Program-made: the position numbers and the translations under genes
The notes under the pieces: model-generated
What the model was told of the DNA's origin: nothing
Seen by the model: the letters and a program-made list of their open reading frames with translations, nothing else
Databases searched by the model: none
In this document: positions 4,583 through 5,610 of the stretch, in pieces
How the letters are laid out: each line of letters starts with the position of its first letter
Position numbering within the stretch: position 1 is the first letter of the stretch
NCBI GenBank assembly: GCA_017540065.1
Contig: JAFYBU010000003.1
Location: forward strand, 1-5,610
From: Alphaproteobacteria bacterium
GTDB taxonomy: Bacteria > Pseudomonadota > Alphaproteobacteria > CAAHEQ01 > UBA3637
DNA length: 5,610 nt
Direction of reading: 5' to 3'

Positions 4583-5610
4583 ATGACGAAGTTTGTTTAT
4601 ACTTTTGGTGATGGCAAAGCCGAAGGCAATGCCAGCATGCGTGAATTATTGGGTGGTAAGGGTGCCAACTTGGCAGAAATGTCCAGTATCGGTGTTCCTG
4701 TTCCTCCGGGATTCACAATTACTACAGAAGCTTGTACATTCTATTACAAGAATAACAAAGCTTATTCTGATGAATTAAAACAACAGGTAATGGAAGGTTT
4801 GAAAGGCGTAGAAGCTGTAATGGGTAAAAAATTCGGCGATCCCGAAAACCCCTTGTTGTTCTCTGTCCGTTCCGGGGCTCGTGTTTCTATGCCCGGGATG
4901 ATGGATACCATTTTGAACTTGGGCTTAAACGATCAAACAGTTGAAGGTTTGGCAAAAGTTTCCAATAACCCCAAATTTGCGTATGACAGCTATCGTCGTT
5001 TTATTCAAATGTATTCTGATACAGCTATGGGTGTGGATATCCATAAATTTGAAGCTGTTTTGGATCGTGTTCGTGAAGAAAACGGTTATAAGCATGACAG
5101 CGAAATGACAGTTGAACAATTAAAGGCTGTTATTGCCGAATATAAACAAATCGGTATTCAAGAAGGAAAACCTGTTCCTCAAGACGTGAATGAACAACTC
5201 TGGGGTGCTATCGGTGCCGTGTTTGGTTCTTGGATGAGTGAACGTGCTATCTTCTACCGCAAACTCAACAACATTCCTGCCGATTGGGGAACAACCGTGA
5301 ACGTTCAATCCATGGTGTTCGGAAACAGCGGTGATGATTCTGCTACAGGTGTGTGCTTCAGCCGTGACGCTGCTACCGGTGAAAATTATTTCTACGGTGA
5401 ATATTTGAAAAATGCTCAAGGTGAAGACGTGGTGGCTGGTATTCGTACCCCGCAACAAATTTCCAAAATCGGAAACGAACGTCGTGGTTTGAATTTGCCG
5501 TGCATGGAAGAAGAATTCCCTGCAGTATATGCAGAATTGGATGCCATTCGTCACAAATTGGAATCCCATTACAAAGATATGCAAGATATGGAATTTACCG
5601 TTCAAAACGG
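4583..5610 (+). CDS. ppdK: Pyruvate, phosphate dikinase, N-terminal part (runs off the window)
   Basis: PPDK interconverts pyruvate + ATP + Pi and phosphoenolpyruvate + AMP + PPi in the cytoplasm, through a phosphohistidine carried between two active sites. The 342 complete codons visible here are about 40% of the usual ~870-900 residues and cover most of the N-terminal ATP-grasp nucleotide-binding half. Clear motifs are LLGGKGANLAEM (22-33), LFSVRSGARVSMPGMMDTIL (92-111), RFIQMYSD (139-146), VQSMVFGN (241-248), TGVCFSRDAATGE (255-267) and GEYLKNAQGEDVVAGIRTP (272-290). Lys26, Arg96 and probably Asp335/Glu337 correspond to ATP-site residues of the Clostridium symbiosum enzyme. The phosphohistidine and PEP/pyruvate domains lie beyond the edge. 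The start has AAGGA (4571-4575) seven bases upstream. The frame is open to the last base with no defect. Confidence 0.97.
   Translation, partial: MTKFVYTFGDGKAEGNASMRELLGGKGANLAEMSSIGVPVPPGFTITTEACTFYYKNNKAYSDELKQQVMEGLKGVEAVMGKKFGDPENPLLFSVRSGARVSMPGMMDTILNLGLNDQTVEGLAKVSNNPKFAYDSYRRFIQMYSDTAMGVDIHKFEAVLDRVREENGYKHDSEMTVEQLKAVIAEYKQIGIQEGKPVPQDVNEQLWGAIGAVFGSWMSERAIFYRKLNNIPADWGTTVNVQSMVFGNSGDDSATGVCFSRDAATGENYFYGEYLKNAQGEDVVAGIRTPQQISKIGNERRGLNLPCMEEEFPAVYAELDAIRHKLESHYKDMQDMEFTVQN

Noticed and set aside
4925..5119. 64-codon minus-strand frame opposite ppdK
   Set aside because: Antisense shadow of conserved ppdK codons, with no recognisable motif.
5120..5605. 161-codon open frame on the minus strand opposite ppdK
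   Set aside because: It lies wholly within the well-conserved ppdK coding frame, has no domain-like sequence, and is a by-product of the ppdK codon pattern.
1..5610. CRISPR array, insertion sequence, tRNA or phage/defence module
   Set aside because: No direct-repeat array, transposase, cloverleaf or recognised defence protein was seen on either strand.

Overview
The window is AT-rich (sampled lines give roughly 30-42% G+C) and uses the standard code, with TAA, TAG and TGA all serving as stops. The best guess for the source is a low-GC alphaproteobacterium, possibly an uncultured host-associated lineage. This rests on the style of the YqaA/DedA-type and DUF4139 proteins and the strong Shine-Dalgarno sites. 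It is inference, since no rRNA or other marker gene is present.

Layout, read in the direction of transcription. (1) A tight minus-strand operon at 3786-98 has four genes: an exported DUF4139 protein (3786-2401), a YqaA/DedA-type membrane protein (2391-1792), a 496-residue protein that I read as a divergent S66 (LD-carboxypeptidase/MccF-like) peptidase with an extra C-terminal region (1782-292), and a 65-residue TDGASA-motif protein (295-98). Gaps are 9 bp, 9 bp and a 4-bp ATGA overlap. A probable promoter lies at 3838-3810. (2) Upstream, also on the minus strand, is a single gene for a 168-residue protein of unknown function (4376-3870). It has a perfect-consensus promoter (TTGACA-17-TATAAT) in front and a rho-independent hairpin directly after its stop. 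(3) Divergent from it on the plus strand is the 5' part (342 complete codons) of ppdK, pyruvate, phosphate dikinase, running off the right edge. Its leader carries a hairpin followed by T7, a candidate attenuator. (4) At the extreme left, a strong minus-strand promoter (29-2) fires out of the window, so another gene starts just beyond base 1.

How they may fit together: the operon pairs an exported protein, a polytopic membrane protein and a possible peptidoglycan-recycling peptidase, which suggests an envelope-related job. That is inference from context and domain type only. ppdK belongs to central carbon and energy metabolism and appears to be regulated separately.

The points most worth following are the hidden S66 signature (Ser133, Glu227, His282) with its unexplained C-terminal region, the hairpin/T-tract in the ppdK leader, and the unusually strong promoter driving an unrecognised 168-residue protein. 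I saw no CRISPR array, insertion sequence, tRNA, rRNA or phage module. No stretch longer than about 210 bp lacks a gene.
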